A stretch of DNA of 64,000 bases from Bacillota bacterium (GTDB lineage: Bacteria; Bacillota; UBA4882; UBA8346). A program made the position numbers and the translations under genes. Positions 34,606 to 42,245 of the stretch are shown in pieces. Where the stretch lies: contig JAKPCT010000291.1 of the NCBI GenBank assembly GCA_029553165.1, positions 29,011 to 93,010 on the forward strand. Reading direction: 5' to 3'. The notes beneath the pieces are model-generated. The model saw only the letters and a list, made by a program, of their open reading frames with translations. It was not told the origin of the DNA and searched no databases. Position 1 is the first letter of the stretch, and each line of letters starts with the position of its first letter.

Positions 34606-35253
34606 TTAATTGTGATGGACTGGTTCGTAATGCGGTATTAATTCGTCAATGACCGGAACGGTATTTACAGATTTATTGATCGAGTTGTAAATACCGCGGC
34701 TGATTATTTCAGCCATCTTCATCACAAGACTCAGTCTGGTATTTTGAAGCACCATATATTCCATAAATCCACCAATGTTTACTATCCCGATGATTTGAAG
34801 GTCGCCTACGGCTGGCAAATCTTTGTTAACCCCGGTTCCCGGTTGTAATGGTCCTTCTTTAATACTAATGTAGCCAACGCTTTCAGAACGGCCCAGACAA
34901 GCATCAATAGCTATGATAAATGGGTTTTTGTAAGTTTGGTTAATTTGGTTAATTGTCTCTTGAAGATTAACAGCATGAACCGGTTCATCCAAAGTCCCAT
35001 AGACCATTTCCTTTTTGAGACCTAATTGGTGTAGTTTGGTACCTACTAACGGACCTAAGCTGTCTCCTGTTGAACGGTCGGTCCCAATACATAAAATAAT
35101 GATGTCAGAGTAATTATCGTACAACTGATTTAGAAAAAGCTCAAGATTCGCTTGGAAGATCTTAATTGCTGCGCTCTGTTCCACATGAACACGGGAATTA
35201 AGCTCTAAAGTGCTGTTTTGATTGGTTTTTGACTTAATTGACGGATTCCACAT
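34606..35253 (-). CDS. yyaC: Spore protease-like protein YyaC (DUF1256)
   Basis: A 215-residue protein with the family core: ILCIGTDRSTGDSLGPLVG (about 53-71), LDEPVHAVNL, IDACLGRSESVG and the glycine-rich PGTGVNKDLPAVGD. The fold resembles the GPR spore protease and hydrogenase-maturation proteases. YyaC is made in sporulating cells; its substrate is unknown. The first 30 residues are a less conserved extension. The ATG at 35253 follows GAGGGAG. It supports a spore-forming host. Confidence 0.9.
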   Translation of the reverse strand: MWNPSIKSKTNQNSTLELNSRVHVEQSAAIKIFQANLELFLNQLYDNYSDIIILCIGTDRSTGDSLGPLVGTKLHQLGLKKEMVYGTLDEPVHAVNLQETINQINQTYKNPFIIAIDACLGRSESVGYISIKEGPLQPGTGVNKDLPAVGDLQIIGIVNIGGFMEYMVLQNTRLSLVMKMAEIISRGIYNSINKSVNTVPVIDELIPHYEPVHHN

Positions 35254-35514
35254 CTGATAAACTCCCTCTAAAAAAGATATTTTATTATATGAAGTTAAAG
35301 TGGTGCTTATACATAAAATGGAAACATTGTCAGTGTTAGTCGGTTGGAATTTTGCGGTAAAGCAGTCGGATCAGATAAAAGAGTTTTAAACCATTAAATC
35401 AAAGGAAAAAATTGAGTGGTTGATTTTAAAAATATAGGAAAAAGAAAAATTTAGTCGAATATTTTATAATAGTAACTAATACAATTGCAAACATAAGGTT
35501 TTGGAGGATTTATC

Positions 35515-36882
35515 TTGGAGAGTTTAACAGTCAAATTATCAGCAGCGATAAAAATATTCATCTATGTAATGCTGGGTGTTATTTTGGGTTTGATCGCCAT
35601 AGTAGGAATCTACTATTTCTGGTCACAGGGCAGAATAATTCCCGGAGTATGTGTTGCCGGTGTTCCAATTGGCGGATTATACCGTGAAGAGGCAGAAAAA
35701 ATCATCAAGGAAAAGATTGAACCGTTATTGCAGAAAAAAGTGATTTTAAGCTATAAAGATCGCAGTTTTGGGGTTGTTTTAGGCGCAATCGGAATTAATC
35801 CGGATTATGAAGCTACACTCAATAAAGTTTATGAATTGGAAGCTAACAGCAGTCTTTTTCAAAATATCAGAAATTGGATTAATTTTAACCGCGTCAGTCA
35901 GGATATCAAATTACAGTTTAAACATAATGAAAATACCTTGGATTCATTTTATCGGTTGCTAGAGACAACTTTAGCGGAAGAACCGGTTCGGGCTCATGTT
36001 TATGTGGATGTCAATGGAGAAGTCACATTTACTCCGGGAAAAGAAGGTCGCGAGGTTTTAAGAGAACAGCTGACCGGGTTGTTGGAGACGGCTGTATCTG
36101 TTAAAAAGACGGCCCGGATTGAGATTCCGGTTAAACTAATCAAGCCGGCTTTAACAGCGAATGAGATCGAAAAATGGAGTTTAAATCAAGTATTGGGAAT
36201 GTATAAAACCAGATATAACCCGCGATTGATTGATCGTTCCCATAACTTAAAAAATGCCGCCTTGGCAATTGATAATGTTATTGTTTATCCTGGTCAGGGT
36301 TTTTCATTCAATACCTGGGTAGGGCCAAGGTTGGCTGAAACAGGTTATAAAGAAGCACCGGTGGTATTGAATGGGAAGTTAGTCCCTGGTATTGGCGGCG
36401 GTGTTTGTCAGGTATCAACAACACTTTATAATGCAGTAATGCTTGCCAATCTTAAGGTTTTAAAGCGTCAAAATCATACAATACCAAGCGCCTATGTGCC
36501 ATTAGGACGTGATGCAACCGTTGTTTATGACGGGTTGGATTTTATGTTTGAGAATACCTTGAAAACTCCAATCCTAATCACTGCAGTAGTGGAACCCCCT
36601 TATGTCAGAGTAGCAATTTTAGGAGAGAAGACGGACTGGGAGAGTGTGTCGTTTAAAACAGAGACGTTGGCAACATACCCCTTTAAAGTAAAGGAGATTA
36701 AGGATCCAACTTTGGAGAGTGGGAAAAGAGTTAAGGAAAGTGATGGGAGAAAAGGTTATAAAGTAGCACTGTATCGGATCATTACTTATAAGGACGGAAC
36801 AACCAAAAAAACCTTGGAAAATATCAGTATCTACCCTGCTCAACCTGAAGAGTACAAGGTTGGAACTAAAGCGACTAATTGA
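35515..36882 (+). CDS. VanW-family exported protein with G5-like tail
   Basis: A 455-residue protein. A membrane anchor at about 17-38 is followed by a putative peptidoglycan-binding domain of the type preceding VanW (about 45-215). The VanW domain follows with NAALAIDNVIVYPGQGFSFN and the diagnostic GGGVCQVSTTLYNA (about 298-311). A G5-like beta domain ends the protein (about 375-450). The role of VanW is undefined; anchoring and domain type place it in the wall space. It starts with TTG, 6-7 nt after TTGGAGGA. Confidence 0.92.
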   Translation: MESLTVKLSAAIKIFIYVMLGVILGLIAIVGIYYFWSQGRIIPGVCVAGVPIGGLYREEAEKIIKEKIEPLLQKKVILSYKDRSFGVVLGAIGINPDYEATLNKVYELEANSSLFQNIRNWINFNRVSQDIKLQFKHNENTLDSFYRLLETTLAEEPVRAHVYVDVNGEVTFTPGKEGREVLREQLTGLLETAVSVKKTARIEIPVKLIKPALTANEIEKWSLNQVLGMYKTRYNPRLIDRSHNLKNAALAIDNVIVYPGQGFSFNTWVGPRLAETGYKEAPVVLNGKLVPGIGGGVCQVSTTLYNAVMLANLKVLKRQNHTIPSAYVPLGRDATVVYDGLDFMFENTLKTPILITAVVEPPYVRVAILGEKTDWESVSFKTETLATYPFKVKEIKDPTLESGKRVKESDGRKGYKVALYRIITYKDGTTKKTLENISIYPAQPEEYKVGTKATN

Positions 36883-36966
36883 TTTAATGGTATAAAAGTG
36901 TTGCGATTTTAATCTTGATTGTCATTATGTAAAATCGACTTTTGTTTTAGACCTAAAAAGCTTGCC

Positions 36967-36996
36967 TTGACAACACTTTTCTAGCTGGGATATAAT
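36967..36996 (+). promoter_or_regulatory. Promoter of the S1-domain gene
   Basis: TTGACA (36967-36972), an 18-bp spacer and TATAAT (36991-36996), about 50 bp before the start codon. Confidence 0.82.
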
Positions 36997-37045
36997 AAAC
37001 TATATTGTATTAAAAAAAGATATGAAAGTGAGGCAATAGGCAAGT

Positions 37046-37456
37046 ATGGCATTAGAGGTTGGCCAGATCGTTGAAGGGAAAGTTGCTGGAATAACGAATT
37101 TTGGTGCGTTTATTGAATTATCCAGTGGAGAAACAGGATTAGTTCACATCTCTGAAGTTGCAGATAAGTATGTTAAAGATGTCAAAGACTTTATCAAACA
37201 AGGGGATCTGGTCAAAGTAAAAGTTTTGACTCTTGATAATGGTAAAATAGGTCTTTCAATCAGACAGGCCCAGCCTAATGCTGAAAGAAATACCAATAAC
37301 AATAATAGCTTTAATAATAGTCGAAGTAAGCAGGCTTCATTTGAAGATAAACTTAGTAAATTTTTAAAAGACTCCGATGAAAGACAATCAGCATTGCGTA
37401 AGAATGTTGAGTCTAAAAGAGGAGGCCGCGGTGGCGGTAGAGTTACTACGATATAA
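37046..37456 (+). CDS. yabR: S1 RNA-binding domain protein (YabR-like)
   Basis: A 136-residue protein. One S1 OB-fold domain occupies residues 4-73 (GQIVEGKVAGITNFGAFIEL ... GLVHISEVAD), followed by an Asn-rich linker and a basic tail with RGGRGGGR. It matches B. subtilis YabR / general stress protein 13 in size and layout. That gene follows divIC in the yab cluster, but here it is about 21 kb from yabQ. It probably binds RNA or the ribosome. Confidence 0.87.
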   Translation: MALEVGQIVEGKVAGITNFGAFIELSSGETGLVHISEVADKYVKDVKDFIKQGDLVKVKVLTLDNGKIGLSIRQAQPNAERNTNNNNSFNNSRSKQASFEDKLSKFLKDSDERQSALRKNVESKRGGRGGGRVTTI

Positions 37457-37479
37457 TCCGGGAGAACCCCGGATTTTTA
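37455..37479 (+). terminator. Terminator after the S1-domain gene
   Basis: AATCCGGG and CCCGGATT pair around a short loop, followed by TTT. The left arm begins at the stop codon. Confidence 0.8.
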
Positions 37480-37502
37480 ATTTCTAAATGGGGGTATCAG
37501 AA

Positions 37503-38081
37503 GTGAGTCATTTTTTTGCCTATTTAGCACGGATGAAATTTATTAACCGGTGGGGGCTGATGCGCAATACCCACTTAGAAAATATCCAGGAGCATAGTTT
37601 ACAGGTTGCAATGATTGCTCATGGTCTTGCGATTATTAAGAACAAATTTTTCAATGGGACAGTCAATCCGGAACGGGCAGCGGTGATCGCAATGTTTCAC
37701 GAAGTAAGTGAAATAATTACGGGAGATCTGGCAACACCGATCAAATACTATAATCCTGAGATCAAAAAGGTTTATGGGGAGATTGAACTGATTGCCAGGA
37801 AAAAGATCTTTCAAATGCTTCCGATTGAACTGCAGCCGGATTATGAACGATTATTCACTGCTCAGCAGGACGATTCCGCAGAACATAAATTAGTTAAAGT
37901 CGCCGATAAAATCTGCGCTTATTTGAAATGCATTGAAGAATTAAAAGTTGGTAATCAAGAGTTTAGCCAGGCAGAGGCTTCAATCAAAAAGGAGATTGAT
38001 TCCTTTCAAATGCCTGAAGTAGATTACTTTATGCAAAATTTTGTTCCAAGTTTTAGTCTCACCATTGATGAGTTAGACTGA
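37503..38081 (+). CDS. yfbR: YfbR-like 5'-deoxynucleotidase (HD superfamily)
   Basis: A 192-residue protein that tracks E. coli YfbR closely: SHFFAYLARMKFINRW at the start, ENIQEHSLQVAMIAH, ITGDLATPIKYYN, VADKICAYLKCIEEL, and YFMQNFVPSFSL at the end. It dephosphorylates deoxynucleoside 5'-monophosphates. Metal residues H31, H66 and D135 are kept, but the HD aspartate is a glutamate (H66-E67 in MFHEVSE), which may alter metal binding. GTG at 37503 is 8 nt from GGGGG and matches the family start better than ATG 37488. Confidence 0.9.
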   Translation: MSHFFAYLARMKFINRWGLMRNTHLENIQEHSLQVAMIAHGLAIIKNKFFNGTVNPERAAVIAMFHEVSEIITGDLATPIKYYNPEIKKVYGEIELIARKKIFQMLPIELQPDYERLFTAQQDDSAEHKLVKVADKICAYLKCIEELKVGNQEFSQAEASIKKEIDSFQMPEVDYFMQNFVPSFSLTIDELD

Positions 38082-38088
38082 TGGCTTT

Positions 38089-38772
38089 TTAGCTTACAAA
38101 ATTATCAACGGCAAGATTTTTTGTCCGTTCGAGAACAGCCAGCTTGGTGAAGATCTTTTTTAATGTTTTTTGGGTTGGTAAGACAATAAATTGAATCCTG
38201 ACATCCAAGTCAGGAATTAAATATTCAAAATGTACTAAAAACTGGTCAACTGGATATATTTTTGCTGAATAAAATAATGAACGTTCCAAATTGGTTATTT
38301 GTGTCGGCGGGGAAATTGTCCAGTTGATTGCTGTTTTGTCAGTCAGGGCGCGCCAAAATGAATTTGATAAGACATTAACCAGTTCGGCAAGGACCGAAAT
38401 TTCAAGGCGGTTGAATCTTCTGGGATATTTAAAACGGCGATGATGACCTAACATCTTTTCGATCAGAATTGTGGCATCTTTTTCACCAAAGAAGGTATAA
38501 ATCTCACCAGTTATCTCTCCTGAAAAACGCAGATGAAATCCTAAATGATTCCGGTAATACAAATTGATTCGATCAATTAAAATTGGTAATGATAAAAATG
38601 ATAGGCAGTTTAGATGGATATCAACATTGATACCTAAAAACTGCTGCATTGAACTGATTGATTTAGCCGCGCCATTTTGAGCGATGTTGTATAATTGTTC
38701 AATTTGGCTGAACGGTAAGAAAATCGCTTCGTTATTACTGTTGTGAGAGTGTTCGATTGCTAAATTGGTCAT
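38089..38772 (-). CDS. CheC/CheX-like phosphatase domain protein
   Basis: A 227-residue protein with two CheC-type helices. The first (SQIEQLYNIAQNGAAKSIS, about 23-41) has Gln where the catalytic Glu of ExxN is expected. The second (LAELVNVLSNSFWRAL, about 128-143) keeps E-x2-N. CheC/CheX proteins dephosphorylate CheY-P through such sites, so one site may be active. No chemotaxis gene is nearby; it may act on another response regulator. The ATG at 38772 follows AAAGGAG. It runs against yfbR with 7 bp between the stops. Confidence 0.7.
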   Translation of the reverse strand: MTNLAIEHSHNSNNEAIFLPFSQIEQLYNIAQNGAAKSISSMQQFLGINVDIHLNCLSFLSLPILIDRINLYYRNHLGFHLRFSGEITGEIYTFFGEKDATILIEKMLGHHRRFKYPRRFNRLEISVLAELVNVLSNSFWRALTDKTAINWTISPPTQITNLERSLFYSAKIYPVDQFLVHFEYLIPDLDVRIQFIVLPTQKTLKKIFTKLAVLERTKNLAVDNFVS

Positions 38773-39072
38773 GGTTAACTCCTTTACTTGTAATCTATTT
38801 TATTTGGACTGAAAATATCAAAGAATAGCAACAGGTTTGATAACAAGGAAATTTTGGATGTATAATTCTGGTTATTGTTCAAGAATCCTTCATCGATAAT
38901 GCACGAAATGAAGCGATTTATAGAGGAAAATAGGGATAATTGCTATCCATTGAGCTAAACCGGTAAAAACTTTTAATAATTACCACCGTGATCAATGATT
39001 CTCAAAAGATGTTAGTTTACATAATATATTACTCTGTGATAGAATGGGTTCAGCAAAAGGCTGGTGATTAAA
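38773..39072. other. Intergenic region with a tRNA-like fragment
   Basis: A 300-bp gap between divergent genes. The minus strand of 38941-38963 reads CCGGTTTAGCTCAATGGATAG, resembling the 5' half (acceptor end plus D-arm) of a tRNA, but no anticodon or T-arm follows. No open frame was found. Confidence 0.3.
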
Positions 39073-40131
39073 ATGATGAACAACAGAGTAAAATTTCGAA
39101 CTGTTACAATGATAATCTTAATAATCTATTGCATAATTCAAATTCGGCTGTTTGCTTTATCCAATCAAGTTGCAATAACAGAGGGAAACGATTATCAACA
39201 ATACAGCCGACATCAGATTGTAAAATCGCTTCAAGAGACAGCTTCCGAACTGAAACGTTTAGAAGCTACGATGGGATTTAATACAATCGCAGGGATTAAA
39301 GTATATTCCGAAACTGAAAGTCAAAGATTATGGAGCAAATATCTAACGGTACAAGAACAATTACAAATCTTAAAGTCTGGAAAGCTCATTGCACCTCAAC
39401 ATGAATTAAAAGGGTATTTACTTGACGATAGCAATGAAGGTGTTAAATTTGAACCTGCCCAAGTGCAATCGATCTTAGCAAAATTACTACCGGAACTACC
39501 AAAACAGACGCTGCGGAACTACCGGATCTTTTTAATGCCTTATCAGGCTTCCGGAGTGAGTGGTGTTGGAGGGACTGGTTTTAGTATTATTTTTGCGTTA
39601 CCGTCATTCGTTGAACCGGATGTCAAAGATTTAGAAGTAACATTGTTGCATGAAATCGGGCACCATATTCATATGACTTATATGCCGGAGACTACAAAAA
39701 AGGGCCGTCTGTTATGGGAGCAATACCATCAAATCCGTGGTGGTAGTTGGCAAGGCCCGGGGAAAGCCAATTCCGAAGCGTGGAACCAGTCGAGTGAGGA
39801 GACTTTTGCTGAAGACTTCCGGATGTTATTTGGAGCAGAGCAACCGTTCTATAATGATATTGTCTTGGGAGATCCGCGACAAAATCCAGAAATAGCAGCA
39901 CAACTCAAGGATTTTATCTGGGGATTGCTTCAGACCAATCAGGTGGGTTCATACCGGTCGCCTTGGATCGATCAAGCAGTTAATGTATGGTTGCTGCAAA
40001 GTCAAATAATTACAATGTTATGGTTAATATTACTGGTATTGATTGTGTACAGCAATTTAAAAGAAAAATCTATTTTCGAGGGTAATTTTTTTACTAAGGC
40101 TCTGCCCCTAAAAGGCCGAAAATATTGTTAA
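39073..40131 (+). CDS. Membrane-anchored zincin metallopeptidase
   Basis: A 352-residue protein. An N-terminal membrane segment (about 8-27) precedes an extracytoplasmic domain with a HEIGHH zinc helix (H193-E194-x2-H197) and a downstream SEETFAEDF helix (about 241-250) that can give the third ligand Glu, as in gluzincins and lethal-factor-like peptidases. A second hydrophobic helix lies near the C-terminus (about 312-330). The family name is not certain. The start is uncertain (ATG 39073 or 39076; GTG 39064 is too near the ribosome site). The hemerythrin gene follows 24 bp later. Confidence 0.72.
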   Translation: MMNNRVKFRTVTMIILIIYCIIQIRLFALSNQVAITEGNDYQQYSRHQIVKSLQETASELKRLEATMGFNTIAGIKVYSETESQRLWSKYLTVQEQLQILKSGKLIAPQHELKGYLLDDSNEGVKFEPAQVQSILAKLLPELPKQTLRNYRIFLMPYQASGVSGVGGTGFSIIFALPSFVEPDVKDLEVTLLHEIGHHIHMTYMPETTKKGRLLWEQYHQIRGGSWQGPGKANSEAWNQSSEETFAEDFRMLFGAEQPFYNDIVLGDPRQNPEIAAQLKDFIWGLLQTNQVGSYRSPWIDQAVNVWLLQSQIITMLWLILLVLIVYSNLKEKSIFEGNFFTKALPLKGRKYC

Positions 40132-40155
40132 CAAGCTAATTTCAAGGAGGGGCAG

Positions 40156-40557
40156 ATGGCAATAAAGTGGAATGAATCCTTGGCTGTTGGTCATCCGGAA
40201 ATTGATAAACAGCATCAGGAGCTTTATCAGAGAATTGATAATCTGTTAGAAGCCTGTAACAATGGTAAAGGGAAAGAGAAATTATCTGAATTAATTGATT
40301 TTCTTGGCGAATATGTAATTATTCATTTTAAAACCGAAGAATCAATCATGAAGCAATCGGGTTATCCAAAATATCAAGAACACAAATTGGCTCATGATAA
40401 CTTTATTGCGAGGTTTAAGGAGTTAAAGCAGCAGAATATTGAAGAAGGTGGTACGGTGACCCTGATTATTGCTACCAACCATCTGGTGATTGATTGGCTC
40501 AACAAGCATATATTAAGTGTTGATAAAGAGGTAGGACGTTTTTTGGCGAATAAATAA
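40156..40557 (+). CDS. Bacteriohemerythrin
   Basis: A 133-residue four-helix bundle with the diiron ligand set: HPEIDKQHQELY (helix A His pair), HFKTEE (His and Glu), HKLAHDNF (two His), and HILSVDKE near the end (His and Asp). It binds O2 reversibly and may deliver, store or sense oxygen in an anaerobe or microaerophile. Compare the rubrerythrin/SOR module at 5.9-7.4 kb. GGAGGGGC lies 6 nt before the ATG. Confidence 0.93.
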   Translation: MAIKWNESLAVGHPEIDKQHQELYQRIDNLLEACNNGKGKEKLSELIDFLGEYVIIHFKTEESIMKQSGYPKYQEHKLAHDNFIARFKELKQQNIEEGGTVTLIIATNHLVIDWLNKHILSVDKEVGRFLANK

Positions 40558-40644
40558 ATCTTTAATCCGGAAAACCTTTCACATTTTCACAAAAACGTGG
40601 CATAAACTATATGACATAGTCCTTATTAAAGGAGAGGTGCGACT

Positions 40645-41742
40645 GTGAATTACAAGGTGAAAGATGTTTTTCCGGGTGGCAACACTTCATTAGGTTTTTT
40701 CTCTTATTACAATTACGTGATCAGACCGGATGCAACCCGAATTCTGGTTATTAAAGGTGGTCCGGGGGTCGGAAAAAGTTCATTTATGAAAGTAATTGCT
40801 GAACGGCTCGGACAACAGGGACTGGATGTTGAACAACACCATTGTTCTTCGGATAATAATTCTCTTGATGGTGTTGTCTTTCCTCAAGTTGGGGTGGCCT
40901 TGATTGATGGTACCAGCCCCCATATTGTTGACCCCAAAAATCCGGGCGCGGTCGATGAGATCATCCATTTGGGTGATTATTGGAATGAATCAGGTCTTAG
41001 AAAGCATAAGGATGAAATCATTGCCATTAACCAGGAAATAGGCCGCTGGTTTGAACGAGCCTATCGCTCTTTAAAAGCAGCGAAACTGATTCATGATGAT
41101 ATTGAAGCGGCTAATATTGAGGGCCTGCAATATGGAAAAGCCAATCGGCTGGCTCAGGATTTAATCGCTGAATTGCTTCCGGTTAGGAAAGATGCCGAAA
41201 ATCCAGGATATTTACGGAAACTGTTTGCGAGTGCGATCACTCCGGAAGGTTTTCATAATTATCTGAATACTTTAATTGGCAGTATGTCAAAAATAGTGGC
41301 GATAACCGGTGCGCCGGGGACCGGGAAATCAACTTTGATTAATAAAATAGCCACTTTCTGTATTGAGCAGGGTTATGATTGTGAAGCATATTATTGTGCT
41401 TTTGATCCGCTTAAAGTTGAACATTTAGTGATTGCGGAGCTTGATCTGGCGATAACAACCTCAGTTGATCCACATCAGCTCAATATTGATAAAGACATAA
41501 GATTTGTCAATATGGATGAATGTGTTGCTCCTTCAGTATTTATTAAGTATGATGGTCTCATTAAAAATGAGGAAACTTTAAAGAATGCTCTATTAGAACA
41601 GGCAATTGGCTTTATAAAGCAAGCAAAGTCGATGCATGACCGCTTGGAAGACTATTATATTCCGAATATGGATTTTGATGCCGTTAACGACTTAAGAGAC
41701 CGAACTATCGAACGGATTATCGGTTATATTGAGAGCAAGTGA
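40645..41742 (+). CDS. Twin P-loop ATPase (PRK06851-like family)
   Basis: A 365-residue cytoplasmic protein with two nucleotide-binding halves, each with Walker A: GGPGVGKSS (about 38-46) and GAPGTGKST (about 224-232). The region between them includes DGTSPHIVDPKNPGAVDEIIHLGDYW, characteristic of an uncharacterised ATPase family of Firmicutes. The substrate is unknown. It starts with GTG behind GGAGAGG. Confidence 0.75.
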   Translation: MNYKVKDVFPGGNTSLGFFSYYNYVIRPDATRILVIKGGPGVGKSSFMKVIAERLGQQGLDVEQHHCSSDNNSLDGVVFPQVGVALIDGTSPHIVDPKNPGAVDEIIHLGDYWNESGLRKHKDEIIAINQEIGRWFERAYRSLKAAKLIHDDIEAANIEGLQYGKANRLAQDLIAELLPVRKDAENPGYLRKLFASAITPEGFHNYLNTLIGSMSKIVAITGAPGTGKSTLINKIATFCIEQGYDCEAYYCAFDPLKVEHLVIAELDLAITTSVDPHQLNIDKDIRFVNMDECVAPSVFIKYDGLIKNEETLKNALLEQAIGFIKQAKSMHDRLEDYYIPNMDFDAVNDLRDRTIERIIGYIESK

Positions 41743-41812
41743 TGGTTTAAAGTTACAGATCCTTGAATAATCATAATCGTAACTTCACAAATAAAAAACA
41801 CGGAGGTTTTTG

Positions 41813-41974
41813 ATGAGTAACAACACACAACCACTTGATATTTTGAGTCTCAAGATTAATAAGTGTGTCGGAATCAAACAATATCGTGAAGTAAAAAGAA
41901 CGATGACTGAATTTGACGCCAAATTACAACAGAAAGTAAATAACAAAATGCAAGTTGATCACAGAATTAAATGA
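41813..41974 (+). CDS. Small protein of unknown function (53 residues)
   Basis: ATG 41813 is 6 nt after GGAGG. The product is hydrophilic, basic and probably helical (SLKINKCVGIKQYREVKRTM), with one cysteine. A UUCG-loop terminator follows 3 bp after the stop. Ribosome site, frame and terminator together support a real gene. No family recognised. Confidence 0.65.
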   Translation: MSNNTQPLDILSLKINKCVGIKQYREVKRTMTEFDAKLQQKVNNKMQVDHRIK

Positions 41975-41977
41975 TTT

Positions 41978-41998
41978 AGAACCTTCGGGTTCTTTTTT
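41978..41998 (+). terminator. Terminator of the 53-residue protein gene
   Basis: AGAACC, TTCG tetraloop, GGTTCT, then TTTTT. Confidence 0.9.
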
Positions 41999-42047
41999 AA
42001 TGCATATCAGGAAGATTTGGTGACGAAAATAAAATATTATCAGAAAT

Positions 42048-42073
42048 GCCGGTCTATTACCGGCTATTTCTTT
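42048..42073 (+). terminator. Second hairpin upstream of alaS
   Basis: GCCGGT and ACCGGC pair around CTATT, followed by TATTTCTTT. It may be a back-up terminator. No T-box consensus was seen before alaS. Confidence 0.5.
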
Positions 42074-42245
42074 AGGGTGATGGCTTTCAACAAATTTACT
42101 ACTAAATCTCGATCAATTTAGTTGATATTAACGTAATTATTTATTACAATGTAATCAGTTTAAAATTTTATATCTATTGGTTTATGCGGTTACTTTGATG
42201 GTTTGAGAGTTTTGATACAAACTTGGAGGTTAAGGAGTGTTTGCT

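Noticed and set aside
35319..35390. 23-codon frame upstream of the VanW-like gene
   Set aside because: No ribosome site and no conserved features.
41999..42245. T-box leader before alaS
   Set aside because: No AGGGTGGnACCGCG box, specifier loop or antiterminator was found; only two simple hairpins.
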